A DNA stretch of 64,000 bases from RBG-16-66-20 sp052386675 (GCA_052386675.1 JBQTJX010000068.1:1-64000); one strand, 5' to 3'; shown: positions 51,233 through 62,423, counted from the stretch's first letter. The notes: a model not told the origin generated them from the sequence alone. Program-made: numbers and translations.

Positions 51233-52050
51233 TCCAGGCCAGGAAGCTCTCCGGCGCCCTCGGCGCCGAACTCTCGGGCGTGGACCTGTCGCAGCCCCTG
51301 GGCAAGGACGCCGCGGCGGAGATCCGGCGCCATTTCCTGGAGCACCAGGTGATTTTCTTCCGCGACCAGGCGCTCACGCCGGCGCAGTACATGGCTTTTG
51401 CCCAGGCTTTCGGCGAGCCGGTGGAGTACCCGATGGTGCCTGGACTGCCGGATTTCCCGAAGATCATCGAGGTCAAGAAGCTGGAGCACGAGAAAGTCAA
51501 TTTCGGCGGCATCTGGCACAGCGACACCGCCTACCTGGAGCGCCCGCCGATGGGCTCGATGCTGCTGGCGCGCGAGATCCCGCCCTATGGGGGCGACACC
51601 CTGTTCGCCAGCATGAGCGCCGCCTACGAGGGCCTGTCCGAGGGCATGAAACGGATGCTCGAGGGCTTGAGGGCTGTCAACGCCTCCAGCAAGGCCGACG
51701 TCTCGAAGACGCGCGAGGACCGCATCAAGGCCTCCGGCGCCGAGCTGAAGGAATTCGTCGCCGAGCACCCGGTGGTGCGCACCCACCCGGAGACGGGCCG
51801 GAAAGCGCTGTACGTGAACCCGGCGCACACCGCGCGCTTTGCCGGCATGACCGAGGACGAATCCGCGCCGCTGCTGGAGATGCTGTATCGCCAGCAGCAG
51901 AGGCCCGAATTCACCTGCCGCTTTTCCTGGCGTCCGGGCTCGATCGCGTTCTGGGACAACCGCTGCGCGCAGCACAATCCGGTGAACGACTACCACGGCC
52001 ACCGGCGCGTGATGCACCGGATCACGCTGGCGGGAGATGTTCCGGCTTAG
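51229..52050 (+). CDS. TauD/TfdA family Fe(II)/2-oxoglutarate dioxygenase
   Basis: A 273-residue dioxygenase. The iron ligands are His and Asp in IWHSDTAYLERPP and the distal His in RRVMHRITLAGD. FWDNRCAQHNPVNDY carries the oxoglutarate-binding neighbourhood. Members cleave taurine, 2,4-D and similar compounds. It starts with ATGA overlap and its 3' end overlaps the FtsX-like gene by 14 nt. Confidence 0.92.
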   Translation: MIQARKLSGALGAELSGVDLSQPLGKDAAAEIRRHFLEHQVIFFRDQALTPAQYMAFAQAFGEPVEYPMVPGLPDFPKIIEVKKLEHEKVNFGGIWHSDTAYLERPPMGSMLLAREIPPYGGDTLFASMSAAYEGLSEGMKRMLEGLRAVNASSKADVSKTREDRIKASGAELKEFVAEHPVVRTHPETGRKALYVNPAHTARFAGMTEDESAPLLEMLYRQQQRPEFTCRFSWRPGSIAFWDNRCAQHNPVNDYHGHRRVMHRITLAGDVPA

Positions 52051-54529
52051 CCTTGCGCTGTCGCGCCGCCTCGGCGCGGGCTCGAGGGGCCGGGTCCTGC
52101 TGTCGATGGCGGGCATCGCGCTCGGCGTCGCGCTCGGCTTCGCGGTGCACCTGGTCAACCGCGCCGCGGTGAACGAACTCGCCGCCGGCGTGCGCGCGCT
52201 CTCGGGGGAGGCTGACCTGGAGGTGCGCGGCGGCCGCGCCGGGTTCCCCGAGGCGCTGTATGCGGAGCTCTCCCGCCTGCCGGGCGTCGCGGTGGCGAGC
52301 CCGATCCTCGAAGTGGAGGCGGGGCTGCCCGGCGGCGGCACCCTGCGGGTGATCGGGGTGGACCCGCTGCGCGCCGCGCTGGTCCAGCCGGCCTTGCTGG
52401 GCGAAGATCCCGGACGGCGGCTGGAATTGCTAAAGCCCGACACAGTGTTCCTCTCGGCCGCGGCGGCGCCGCTCGCACGCGACGGCAAGCTGCGCCTCGT
52501 CGCCGGCCTGGGCACCGTGGAGCTGCGCGTGGCGGACGCGCTGCCGGCTTCGTCGCTGCGCGGCGTCGCGGCGCTCACCGACGTCGCCACGGCGCAATGG
52601 CGCCTTGGACGGCAGGGCCAGCTCAACCGGATCGACCTGCGCCTCGCGCCGGGCATGGAAAGGGAAAAGCTGCGCGCCGACATCCAGGCCCGGCTGCCGG
52701 CGGGGGTCCATGTCTCGACCGTGGATGCGGTGGAGGAATCCGGCGCCAACCTGTCGCGCGCCTACCGCGTCAACCTGAACGTGCTCGCGCTGGTGGCTCT
52801 CTTCACCGGCGGCATCCTGGTGTTCTCGGCGCAGGCGCTGGAGGTCGCGCGCCGGCGCGGCGAGCATGCGCTGCTGCGCGTGCTCGGGTTGCAGGGCGGG
52901 GGCCTGTTCCGGCTGGTGCTGGCCGAGGCGGCGCTCATCGGCGCCGTGGGCAGCACGCTGGGCATCGCGCTGGGCTGGGGAATCGCGAAGGCGGCGGTGG
53001 AACTGGGCGGCGCGGACCTCGGCGCGGGCCTGTTCCGGGGCGTGCAGCCCGAGCTGATGTTACCGATCGGTAACATTCTGGCCTACTGGGCGGCCGGCAT
53101 CGCGGTGGCGCTCGCCGGCGCCTGGCTGCCGGCGCTCGATGCGGCGCGCGTGCCGCCGGCGCAGGCGTTGCGCGCGGGCGACGGCGAACGCCTGTTCGAG
53201 CGCGCGGTCACGGTCGCCCCGGGCCTCGCGCTGCTCGCGGCAGGGGCCGCGCTGTCGCTGCTGCCCGCGCGGGCCTCGCCGCTGGAAGGCCTGCCGCTGC
53301 CCGGCTATGCGGCCATCGCCTGCCTGCTGGTGGGCGGCATCCTGCTCATGCCGTGGCTCGCGCGCGCCGCGCTCGATCACCTGCCGCTGCCGCGCAGGCC
53401 GCCGCTCGCGCTGGCGCTCGCGCAGCTGCGCGGCGCGCCGGGGCAGGCGATGGTGAGCCTCGCGGCCATCGTCGCCAGTTTTTCCCTCATGGTCGCGATG
53501 GCGATCATGGTGGCCTCGTTCCGCGATTCGGTGGACCGCTGGCTGGGCGCGGTGCTGCCCGCGGACCTGTACTTCCGCACCACGCATGCCGGCGAATCCG
53601 GATGGATAGAACCCGCGTTCGAAGATGACGTGCGAAAACTCCCCCAGATCTCGACGGTGGAGTTCCTGCGCAGCCAGCGCGTGCTGCTGGATCCGGCGAA
53701 GCCCGCGGTGGCGTTGCTCGCGCGTGACGGGACGGCGATGCGATTCCCGCTGGCCGGGCGCATCCACGAACGCCGGGAGGGCGACCCGCCCGCGGCGTGG
53801 ATCTCGGAGGCGGTGTCCGACCAGTATGCGAAGAAGCCCGGCGACCGGATCGACCTGCCGCTCGCCGGCAAGCCGCAGGCGTTCATCGTCGCCGGCGTAT
53901 GGCGCGACTACGCGCGCCAGCATGGCGCCATCGTCATCGCGCGCGAAACCTACATTTCGCTCACCGGCGACCGGCGCTCGAACGACGCCGCGCTGTGGCT
54001 GGCGCCGGGCGCGACGCCGGACGCGGCGGCGCAGGCCCTGCGCGCACTGCCCGGCGGCAGGCAGCTGGAAATCTCCGGCCCGGGCGAGATCCGCAACGTG
54101 TCGCTGCGCCTCTTCGACCGCACCTTCGCGGTCACCTACGCGCTGGAGGCGGTGGCGGTGCTGGTGGGCCTGTTCGGCCTGTCCTCGAGCGTCGGCGCCA
54201 TCGTGCTGTCGCGCCGGCGCGAGTTCGGCATGCTGCGCCACGTCGGCATGACGCGCGCCCAGGTGGGCGGCATGCTCGCGGCCGAGGGCGGGCTGCTCGC
54301 CGCGCTGGGCGTGGGCGCGGGCTTGCTGCTTGGGGCCGCCATCAGCCTGGTGCTGGTCTACGTGGTCAACCGGCAGTCCTTCGGCTGGAGCATGGACCTG
54401 CACCCGCCCTGGGCGCTGCTGGGTGGCCTGTCCTGCGCGCTGGTCGCGCTCGCGGCCGTGGTGGCATGGGCTTCCGGACGCGAGGCGACGGGTATGGCGC
54501 CGGTGCGCGCGGTGCGGGAGGACTGGTGA
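52037..54529 (+). CDS. FtsX-like ABC transporter permease (MacB/AttF type)
   Basis: An 830-residue permease with two FtsX repeats. The first membrane helix lies near 20-40, a large periplasmic MacB-like domain follows, then three helices, a second exported domain and three final helices (about 700-820). Such proteins extract lipids or lipoproteins with an ATPase, which is normally encoded next to it but is absent here. A ACCGATCGGT-centred palindrome lies inside the gene. Confidence 0.86.
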   Translation: MFRLSLALSRRLGAGSRGRVLLSMAGIALGVALGFAVHLVNRAAVNELAAGVRALSGEADLEVRGGRAGFPEALYAELSRLPGVAVASPILEVEAGLPGGGTLRVIGVDPLRAALVQPALLGEDPGRRLELLKPDTVFLSAAAAPLARDGKLRLVAGLGTVELRVADALPASSLRGVAALTDVATAQWRLGRQGQLNRIDLRLAPGMEREKLRADIQARLPAGVHVSTVDAVEESGANLSRAYRVNLNVLALVALFTGGILVFSAQALEVARRRGEHALLRVLGLQGGGLFRLVLAEAALIGAVGSTLGIALGWGIAKAAVELGGADLGAGLFRGVQPELMLPIGNILAYWAAGIAVALAGAWLPALDAARVPPAQALRAGDGERLFERAVTVAPGLALLAAGAALSLLPARASPLEGLPLPGYAAIACLLVGGILLMPWLARAALDHLPLPRRPPLALALAQLRGAPGQAMVSLAAIVASFSLMVAMAIMVASFRDSVDRWLGAVLPADLYFRTTHAGESGWIEPAFEDDVRKLPQISTVEFLRSQRVLLDPAKPAVALLARDGTAMRFPLAGRIHERREGDPPAAWISEAVSDQYAKKPGDRIDLPLAGKPQAFIVAGVWRDYARQHGAIVIARETYISLTGDRRSNDAALWLAPGATPDAAAQALRALPGGRQLEISGPGEIRNVSLRLFDRTFAVTYALEAVAVLVGLFGLSSSVGAIVLSRRREFGMLRHVGMTRAQVGGMLAAEGGLLAALGVGAGLLLGAAISLVLVYVVNRQSFGWSMDLHPPWALLGGLSCALVALAAVVAWASGREATGMAPVRAVREDW
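53057..53076. promoter_or_regulatory. Perfect 20-nt palindrome inside the FtsX-like gene (copy 3)
   Basis: ATGTTACCGATCGGTAACAT is a perfect palindrome in coding sequence. It differs from copy 1 only by exchanging A and T at positions 5 and 16. A perfect 20-nt palindrome inside a gene is unexpected; it could be a chance match or an intragenic operator. Confidence 0.4.
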
Positions 54530-54539
54530 GGGGAAGCCC

Positions 54540-55622
54540 GTGAAACGCCGCTCGTTCCTTGCCGCGCCGCTCGCGCTGCTGCCGCTTGCCGCGCGCGCGC
54601 AGGGCGGCGATTCGCGCGTCGCGTTTCCGCCCGTCGTGCCCGGCTACCGCTTCAGCTTCCCGCGCGACCACGGCGCGCATCCGGATTTTCGCCAGGAGTG
54701 GTGGTACGTCACCGGAACGCTCCTCACGCCGCGCAACGAGGCACTCGGTTTCCAGGTGACGTTCTTCCGCGCACGCCCGGATTTCACCACCGGCAACCCG
54801 GGGCAGATGGTGCCGCGGCAGATCATCCTCGCGCACGCCGCGCTTGCCGACCCCCGGCATGGCAGGTTGCGCCACGACGAGCGCGCGGGACGCGCCGCAC
54901 TTGGCCTGGCGGGCGCCGCGGAGGGCGCGACGCGCGCCTGGGTGGACGACTGGCGCCTCGAGCTGGAGCGCAACGCCTGGCGCGCGCGCATCGCGGCGCG
55001 CGAGTTCGCCTTCGACCTCGTGCTGACCCAGACGCGCCTGCTGGTGGCGCACGGCGATTTCGGCTACTCGCGCAAGGGCCAGGGCGCGCTGGAGGCGAGC
55101 TACTACTACAGCGTCCCGCACCTGGCCGTGTCCGGGACCCTCGAGCGCGGCGGCGCGAAGGAGGCGGTGACCGGGCAGGCGTGGCTGGACCACGAGTGGT
55201 CCAGCCAGTACATGGCCACCGGCGCCGTGGGCTGGGACTGGATCGGCATCAACCTGGAGGGTGGCGGCGCGCTCACGGCCTTCCGCATGCGCGATGCGGA
55301 CGGACGGACGCTGTACGCGGGCGGCACGCTGCTCTCGCCGCGCGATGCGGCGCGGCAACTGCTGCCCGAGCAGGTCGCGTTCGCGCCGCAGCGGCGCTGG
55401 CGCTCGCCGCGCACCGGCGCGGAGTACCCGGTGGCGATGAAAGTCGCGGTGCTCGGGCGCGAATGGCTGGTGGAACCCGTGATGGACGACCAGGAACTCG
55501 ATGCGCGCAGCAGCACGGGCACGATTTACTGGGAGGGGGCGGTGAGGGCGAGGCTGGACGGGGCGGTGGTGGGGCGGGGATACCTGGAACTGACGGGCTA
55601 CTGGAGGCCGATGAAGATCTGA
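54540..55622 (+). CDS. Exported CrtC/AttH-like lipocalin-domain protein (carotenoid 1,2-hydratase family)
   Basis: A 360-residue protein with a twin-arginine-like signal (KRRSFLAAPLALLPLAARAQ). Family segments are FPRDHGAHPDFRQEWWYVTG, YYYSVPHLAVSGTL and LDHEWSSQYM. In AttEFGH-like operons this follows the FtsX permease, consistent with the order here. It probably binds or hydrates a lipid in the periplasm. The start is GTG with GAGGGGA 6 nt upstream. Confidence 0.86.
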   Translation: MKRRSFLAAPLALLPLAARAQGGDSRVAFPPVVPGYRFSFPRDHGAHPDFRQEWWYVTGTLLTPRNEALGFQVTFFRARPDFTTGNPGQMVPRQIILAHAALADPRHGRLRHDERAGRAALGLAGAAEGATRAWVDDWRLELERNAWRARIAAREFAFDLVLTQTRLLVAHGDFGYSRKGQGALEASYYYSVPHLAVSGTLERGGAKEAVTGQAWLDHEWSSQYMATGAVGWDWIGINLEGGGALTAFRMRDADGRTLYAGGTLLSPRDAARQLLPEQVAFAPQRRWRSPRTGAEYPVAMKVAVLGREWLVEPVMDDQELDARSSTGTIYWEGAVRARLDGAVVGRGYLELTGYWRPMKI

Positions 55623-57829
55623 TGGCGACGGCAGTCACCCGGACGGATTCGACCGCGCGGCGCGTCACCGCGGCCGCCATCGGCGTGCTCGTGCTGGCCG
55701 CGCTGGTGGCCGGCGGCGGCGTATTTGTCCTCATGCAGCAGGCGCAGGTGCGCGCCATCGACAGCGCGCTGGCGGGCGCGCTGCAGGACCGGCGCCAGCT
55801 CCTGGATTCGCGGCTGCGGCTGCAAGAGTCGCGCGCCGAGGATGTCGCCCAGCTCGCCGAGCTGCGAACTGCGCTTGGCAACAGGAATGCCCAGTTGCTG
55901 GAGGCGGTTCTCCGCCGGGCCGTGGGCGGCGAAGTCCTCGCGGTCTCGGTGCTTTCCGCATCGGGCGACCTGCTGGCGAGCGCCGGCGCGCCGCTGTCGT
56001 CGCACGCGCTCGCGTTTCCGCTCGCCACGCCCCTGGCCTCGGAGTTCCTTTGGGCCGGCCGGCCGGTGCTGCGGACCCGCGTGGAGGCGCGCAGGGACGG
56101 GCGGACGCTGGGCGTCGTGGTCGTCGAGCAGGTGATGAGGGTGGTCGCGGACATGATGGCGGCAGAGGTGGGAACCTGGCGAAGCGGCGAAATCGCGTTG
56201 TGCTTCGCGCGGGATGATCGGCTGCACTGCTTCCCGCAACGGCGCAACGCCCAGGTCGTGCAGGTGCGGCTGCGCGACGCGGAGGGCGGCCGGTTGCCGG
56301 CGGCGCTTGCGGCAGAGGGCCGCGAGGGCGTCGTGCGCACGCGCGACTCGCTGGGGTACGACGTGGTCGCGGCCTACGGACCGGTCGGCGACCTCGGCCT
56401 GCTGATGGCGGTGGAGGTGGATGCGGACGAAATCTCGGCGCCCCTGCGCCGGCAACTGCCGGGCGTGATCCTGCTCGCGCTCGGCGCCATCGGCCTCGGC
56501 GTCTGGTTGCTGCGGCGGAACGTGCAGCCGCTGGTGGCACAGGTGAGCCTCGCCGAGGCCGAGGCCCGCGTCGCGCAAGAGCAGATGCAGAAGATCGCGG
56601 ACAACGTCCCCGCCGTGGTGGGCTACGTAGATGCGCAGCAGCGCTACCGGTTCGCCAACCGCGGCTATGCCGACTGGTTCGGCCTCGACCCCGGGAACAT
56701 GGTCGGCAGGCGCATGGACGAGGTCTGGGATGCGGATCGCTTCGACAGGGCCAAGCCGTACGTCGAGCGGGCGCTGCAGGGCGAGGTGGTCGGGTTCGAC
56801 GCGGCATTCGGCAGCGGCGGGACCAGGCGCACGGTCCATACCTCCTATGTGCCGGACTGGGGTCCGAATGAAACGGTGCGCGGCATGTTCGTCCTGTCCA
56901 GCGACGTGACCGAGATCACGCGGGCGCGAAAGGCACTCGATGCCGCCATGCAGCGCCTGGACCTCGCCCTGGACGCCTCCCGCGTCACGGTCTGGGAAAC
57001 CGACCTGCGCAACGGCGAGACGGTGCTGAGCGAAGCCTGGGCCGACCTGCTCGGGCGGACGCCCGGGCAGACCCGCACCATGGTTGCGGAGCTGGCCGCG
57101 CTGGTGCATCCCTCGGAAATCGGCCAGTTGAGCCGCGAATCCAGGGACGTCGTGCTGGGCAAGCGGGAGGAGTACGCGGTCGAGCATCGCGTGCGCGCCG
57201 AGGGCGGGCACTGGAAGTGGATCCTCTCGCGCGGCAAGGTAATCGAACGCGACCCGGTGACCGGCCACGCCCTGCGCATGATGGGCACCAACCTGGACAT
57301 CACCGCGCGCAAGGCGGGCGAGCTGCGCCTGGAGCAGCTGGCGAACTACGACACGCTGACCGGTGCGGCGAACCGCAACCTGTTCTCCGACCGCCTGAAG
57401 CAGGCCATCGCGCGCTGCCGTCGCGGCAAGGGCCGCGCCGCCCTCCTGTACCTGGACATCGACAAGTTCAAGCGCATCAACGATTCGCTGGGCCACGCGG
57501 CGGGCGATGCGCTGCTGAAGGAATTCGCCGCGCGCCTGATGGCCTGCGTGCGCGCCACGGACACCGTGGGCCGCATGGGTGGGGACGAGTTCGCGGTGCT
57601 GCTGGAGGACGTGAGTGAGGAAGACGCCCCGGCCAGGATCGCGGAGAAAATCCTCGAGGCCATGCGCCAGCCGGTGGATGCCGACGGCAAAGCGGTGGTG
57701 GTGACCACCAGCATCGGCCTGGCGCTGTTCGACGGCGACGCCGATCCGGAGGCGCTCGCCAGGCGCGCCGACGCCGCGCTCTACGAGGCGAAGGCGGCAG
57801 GGCGCAATACCTACCGTGTGGGAGCCTGA
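55622..57829 (+). CDS. PAS-GGDEF diguanylate cyclase, membrane-bound
   Basis: A 735-residue protein. N-terminal helix at about 17-38, a periplasmic sensor of about 240 residues, second helix at about 282-300, two PAS domains (about 325-440 and 450-565), then GGDEF (motif at about 652-656). The inhibitory site RxxD (RATD) lies at the standard spacing before GGDEF, so the enzyme should be active and product-inhibited. It makes c-di-GMP. Start overlaps the AttH-like stop (TGATG). No EAL domain. Confidence 0.92.
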   Translation: MATAVTRTDSTARRVTAAAIGVLVLAALVAGGGVFVLMQQAQVRAIDSALAGALQDRRQLLDSRLRLQESRAEDVAQLAELRTALGNRNAQLLEAVLRRAVGGEVLAVSVLSASGDLLASAGAPLSSHALAFPLATPLASEFLWAGRPVLRTRVEARRDGRTLGVVVVEQVMRVVADMMAAEVGTWRSGEIALCFARDDRLHCFPQRRNAQVVQVRLRDAEGGRLPAALAAEGREGVVRTRDSLGYDVVAAYGPVGDLGLLMAVEVDADEISAPLRRQLPGVILLALGAIGLGVWLLRRNVQPLVAQVSLAEAEARVAQEQMQKIADNVPAVVGYVDAQQRYRFANRGYADWFGLDPGNMVGRRMDEVWDADRFDRAKPYVERALQGEVVGFDAAFGSGGTRRTVHTSYVPDWGPNETVRGMFVLSSDVTEITRARKALDAAMQRLDLALDASRVTVWETDLRNGETVLSEAWADLLGRTPGQTRTMVAELAALVHPSEIGQLSRESRDVVLGKREEYAVEHRVRAEGGHWKWILSRGKVIERDPVTGHALRMMGTNLDITARKAGELRLEQLANYDTLTGAANRNLFSDRLKQAIARCRRGKGRAALLYLDIDKFKRINDSLGHAAGDALLKEFAARLMACVRATDTVGRMGGDEFAVLLEDVSEEDAPARIAEKILEAMRQPVDADGKAVVVTTSIGLALFDGDADPEALARRADAALYEAKAAGRNTYRVGA

Positions 57830-58719
57830 CGGGCGGGCTGACGCCGGAATGTGGACAAGCCCACCCCGGCCAGGATCAGCGCGATGCCGGCGAAGTGGAA
57901 CCAGCGCGGATACTCGTCCAGGAACAGCATCGCCAGCACTGCTGCAATGCCGGGCATGAGGTGCATGGTGGCGCCGGCGCGTGCCGCGCCCAGGCGCTTG
58001 ACGACGTAGTTCCAGCCGGCGTAGGCGAGCAGAAGCGAGCCGATCGCGGAGTACAGCACCGCAAGTCCGCCCGGAACGGAGAGCGCGACCTTCTTCCCGG
58101 CCCACAGTTCCCACAGTACCCAGGGCGCCATCCAGAACAAGCCCATCACGCACACCACGGTAATGAACTCGGGCGTGTCGAGCGTATCGCGGCGCATGCG
58201 CAGGAACACGGTGTAGCAGCCCCACATCGCCATGGAGGCGAGCGCCAGCGCATCGCCGGCGTTGAAGGAGACCAGCGAGAAATTGCCCTGGGTGCCGATG
58301 AGCGACACGCCGCAGAAGGACACCAGCACGCCGGCCCACTGGCGCGCGGAGATGCGTTCGCCCAGCAGCGGCCGCGCCAGCAGCAGGATGAAGATGGGCG
58401 AGGTGGACAGGTACAGCGTGGCGCTGGTGGCGGTGGTGTAGTGCAGCCCCAGCCACTGGAAGGCGAGGTGCAGGCCGCCGCCCGCCCAGCCCAGCAGCAG
58501 CAGCGGTTTCCACTCGGGCCAGCCGCAGTGCGACAGCTTTTGCCCGATGACGCGCCAGCAGAACGGCGAGAGCAGCAGGATCACGACCACCAGCCGGCCC
58601 GCGGTGGCGAAACCGGGCGCGATTTCCTCGCGCACCGCGCGCGCGACGATCCAGTTTCCCGACCAGAGCAGCAGCGTGCCCGCGAGGATGATCCAGGGAG
58701 TGAATTTCACCGCCCGCAT
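57811..58719 (-). CDS. DMT superfamily (EamA) transporter
   Basis: A 302-residue, ten-helix EamA carrier; the start TPWIILAGTLLLWSGNWIVA and the LQWLG/YTTATSATLYL region are typical. It overlaps the diguanylate cyclase 3' end by 19 nt (convergent) and is divergent from the hydrolase at 58734. Substrate unknown. It is the third EamA transporter in the window. Confidence 0.88.
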   Translation of the reverse strand: MRAVKFTPWIILAGTLLLWSGNWIVARAVREEIAPGFATAGRLVVVILLLSPFCWRVIGQKLSHCGWPEWKPLLLLGWAGGGLHLAFQWLGLHYTTATSATLYLSTSPIFILLLARPLLGERISARQWAGVLVSFCGVSLIGTQGNFSLVSFNAGDALALASMAMWGCYTVFLRMRRDTLDTPEFITVVCVMGLFWMAPWVLWELWAGKKVALSVPGGLAVLYSAIGSLLLAYAGWNYVVKRLGAARAGATMHLMPGIAAVLAMLFLDEYPRWFHFAGIALILAGVGLSTFRRQPARQAPTR

Positions 58720-58733
58720 GCTAATCTGGATTG

Positions 58734-59489
58734 ATGCCGGGGATCGACGTCGCTGGACACAATCTGAACTACGAATGGATCGGCGAAGGCGCGAGGTCGC
58801 TGGTTTTCCTGCACGAAGGCCTGGGCTCCATCCCGCAATGGCGCGATTTCCCGCAGCGCGTGGCGCGGGCCACCGGATGCCGCGCGCTGGTCTACGAGCG
58901 CTATGGCTACGGTCAGTCGGATGTTCTCGCCCAAGAGCGGGTTGCCACGGATTTCATGCACCGCGAGGCGCTCGAGGCGCTGCCCGCGCTGCTTCGGGCG
59001 CTGGCGGTGGAGAGCCCGGTGCTGGTGGGGCATTCCGACGGCGCCTCGATCGCGCTCATCCACGCCGGCGCCGGCCATCCAGTACAGGGTGTCGTCGCAA
59101 TGGCCCCCCATGTGTTCGTGGAGGACATTTCCGTGCGCTCGATCGCCGAGGCGGCGCGCGCGTTCGAAACGACCGACCTGCCGCAGCGCCTGGGCAAGTA
59201 CCATAAGGATGCGCGCAGGACCTTCTACCTGTGGAACGACGCCTGGCTGGATCCGGACTTCCGCAAGTGGAACATCGAGGCTTCGCTCGCGGGCGTCCGC
59301 TGCCCGCTGCTCGCGATCCAGGGCGAGGCCGACCAGTACGGCAGCATGGCGCAGGTGGAGGCGATCGCAAGGCAGGCGGGCGGGCGCTGCGAAGTGCTGA
59401 AGCTGCGCGATTGCGGCCACTCGCCGCACAGGGACCAGCCGGAGAAGACACTGGAAGCCATCACGGCATTCGTCAAAGGGCTGGACTGA
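58734..59489 (+). CDS. Alpha/beta hydrolase
   Basis: A 251-residue hydrolase. The nucleophile elbow is GHSDGAS, an acid candidate lies in IQGEADQYG, and the His is in DCGHSPHRDQP. HEGLGSIPQW supplies the oxyanion hole. A TTG at 58731 is directly before the ATG; I use the ATG. It precedes the MFS gene by one base and may share its transcript. Confidence 0.88.
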   Translation: MPGIDVAGHNLNYEWIGEGARSLVFLHEGLGSIPQWRDFPQRVARATGCRALVYERYGYGQSDVLAQERVATDFMHREALEALPALLRALAVESPVLVGHSDGASIALIHAGAGHPVQGVVAMAPHVFVEDISVRSIAEAARAFETTDLPQRLGKYHKDARRTFYLWNDAWLDPDFRKWNIEASLAGVRCPLLAIQGEADQYGSMAQVEAIARQAGGRCEVLKLRDCGHSPHRDQPEKTLEAITAFVKGLD

Positions 59490-59490
59490 C

Positions 59491-60711
59491 TTGAGCGTGG
59501 CCAAAGCGCAGTCCCTGGGCCAGAGCGCCCGCATCATCGGGCTGGTGGCGCTCGCGCACGGCCTGTCGCACTTCTACCAGATCGCCACCGCGGTGGTGTT
59601 CCCGCTCATCAAGGACGACCTGCAGGTGTCGTATGCCCTGCTGGGCGCGACGGTCGCGCTGTACTACACCGTCTCGGGCATCTGCCAGACGCTGGCCGGC
59701 TTCGCGGCGGATCGCTTTGGCGCGCGGCGCGTGCTGTTCGCGGGCCTGGCGCTGTCCACCGCCGGCGCGGTGCTGGCGGGCTCGGCGCACAGCTACGCCA
59801 TGCTGCTCGTGGCCGCGGTGGTCGGCGGCATCGGCAACAGCGTGTTCCATCCCTGCGACTTCTCCATCCTGAACGCGCGCGTGGACAAGGCGCGCCTGGG
59901 CTACGCCTTTTCCTGGCACGGCATCGCCGGCTACCTGGGCTACGCCGTGGCGCCGGTGTACAGCGTGGGCATGGCGGCGGCCTTCGACTGGCGCGGCGCG
60001 CTGCTGGGCGCGGCGGCGGTTGGCGCCGTGGTCATCCTTTGCCTCGCGTTGAACCGCGACTGGATCTACGTCGAGCCCTCCGACCGGCGCCGCGAAGCCG
60101 GCCACGGCGGGCTGGCCACGGACCTGAAGGTGCTCGCCTCGGCGCCGGTGCTGATGTGCTTCGGCTACTTCGTGTTCATCGCGGTCGCTTTCGTGGCGAT
60201 GCAGAACTTCGGCATGGTGACCATGGGGATGCTCTACGGCGCCTCGCCCGCGCTGGCGTCCACCGCGCTTACCGCCTACCTGCTGGGTGGCGCCGCGGGC
60301 ATTTTCACCGGCGGCTTCGTCGCCGTGCGCGCCACGCGCCACGACCTGGTCGCGGTGAGCGGGATGGCGGCGAGCGCGGTCTTCATGTTCGTGCTGGCCT
60401 CGGTCTGGATCCCGGCGGCCATGCTGCCGGTGTTCCTCGCCGCCGCCGGCTTCGCCACCGGCATCACCAACCCGTCGCGCGACTTCATCGTGCGCGGGGC
60501 GACGCCGGCGGGCGCCACCGGCAAGGTCTACGGCTTCGTGTACTCCGGGCTGGACGTCGGCTCGATGGTGACGCCGGTGTTCTTCGGCTGGCTGCTCGAC
60601 CGCGGCCATGCCGACGCGGTGTTCTACACCGTGGTGGTGGCGCTGGTACTCACCATCGGCATGGTGTTGAACCTGCCGGTGCGCAAGCCCGCGGCTATTC
60701 CAGGTAGTTGA
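59491..60711 (+). CDS. MFS transporter
   Basis: A 406-residue twelve-helix carrier. Motif A-like GFAADRFGARRVLFAG follows helix 2 and a basic central loop (DRRREAGHGG) separates the halves. The start is TTG at 59491 (GTG at 59497 is an alternative), one base after the hydrolase stop. Its 3' end overlaps the class II aldolase gene by 17 nt (convergent). Confidence 0.87.
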   Translation: MSVAKAQSLGQSARIIGLVALAHGLSHFYQIATAVVFPLIKDDLQVSYALLGATVALYYTVSGICQTLAGFAADRFGARRVLFAGLALSTAGAVLAGSAHSYAMLLVAAVVGGIGNSVFHPCDFSILNARVDKARLGYAFSWHGIAGYLGYAVAPVYSVGMAAAFDWRGALLGAAAVGAVVILCLALNRDWIYVEPSDRRREAGHGGLATDLKVLASAPVLMCFGYFVFIAVAFVAMQNFGMVTMGMLYGASPALASTALTAYLLGGAAGIFTGGFVAVRATRHDLVAVSGMAASAVFMFVLASVWIPAAMLPVFLAAAGFATGITNPSRDFIVRGATPAGATGKVYGFVYSGLDVGSMVTPVFFGWLLDRGHADAVFYTVVVALVLTIGMVLNLPVRKPAAIPGS

Positions 60712-61433
60712 CTTTCCTGCGCTCCAGCAGCCGCAGCAACGCGGGCCAGTCCTTCGTGGTGGAAGACCGTCCGGGGCGGACGAACTGGGCCGCGGCGTTG
60801 TCGCCGGCTTCCTTGGTCATCTGCAGCACGTTCTCCATGCCGCCGGCCATGGCGTCGACCTGGATCTGGCACGCGCAGTCCAGGTAATACATCAGCTCGA
60901 AGGCCTCGCGCACCGACTCGCCCAGCGTGAGCAGGCCATGGTTGCGCAGGATCATGGACTTGGACTTCGGCCCGAGGTCCTTCGCCAGGCGCTTGCGCTC
61001 TTCCATGTCCAGCGCGATGCCCTCGTAGGCGTGGTAGGTGACCTCGCGCTGGATGCGCATGGCGTGCTGGCTGATGGGCAGCAGGCCGCATTTCATCGCG
61101 GACACCGCGACGCCGACGCGGGTGTGGGTGTGGAGCACGCACACCGCCTCGGGGCGCGCCTCGTGGATGCAGCCATGGATGACGAAGCCGGCCTCGTTGT
61201 AGCCGTAGCCCAAAGGGTCGTCCAGAACTTTTCCTGCATGGTCGATCCGGATCAGGTTCGAGGCCGTGATCTCGTCGAACATGAGGCCGTAGGGATTGAT
61301 CAGGAACTCGTCGCTGCCGGGCAGGCGCGCCGAGAAATGGGTGTAGATCAGGTCGGTCCACTTGAACTGCGCCGCCAGCTGGTAGGCGGCGGCGAGGTCT
61401 ACCCGCAGCTGCCACTCATCCTTGCTGACGCGG

Positions 61434-62419
<986 letters not shown>

Positions 62420-62423
<4 letters not shown>

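Noticed and set aside
55598..58513. Long minus-strand open frame (971 codons) antisense to the AttH-like and GGDEF genes
   Set aside because: High-GC antisense shadow; low-complexity Arg/His-rich translation and no motifs. The C-terminal part is the other frame of the real EamA gene.
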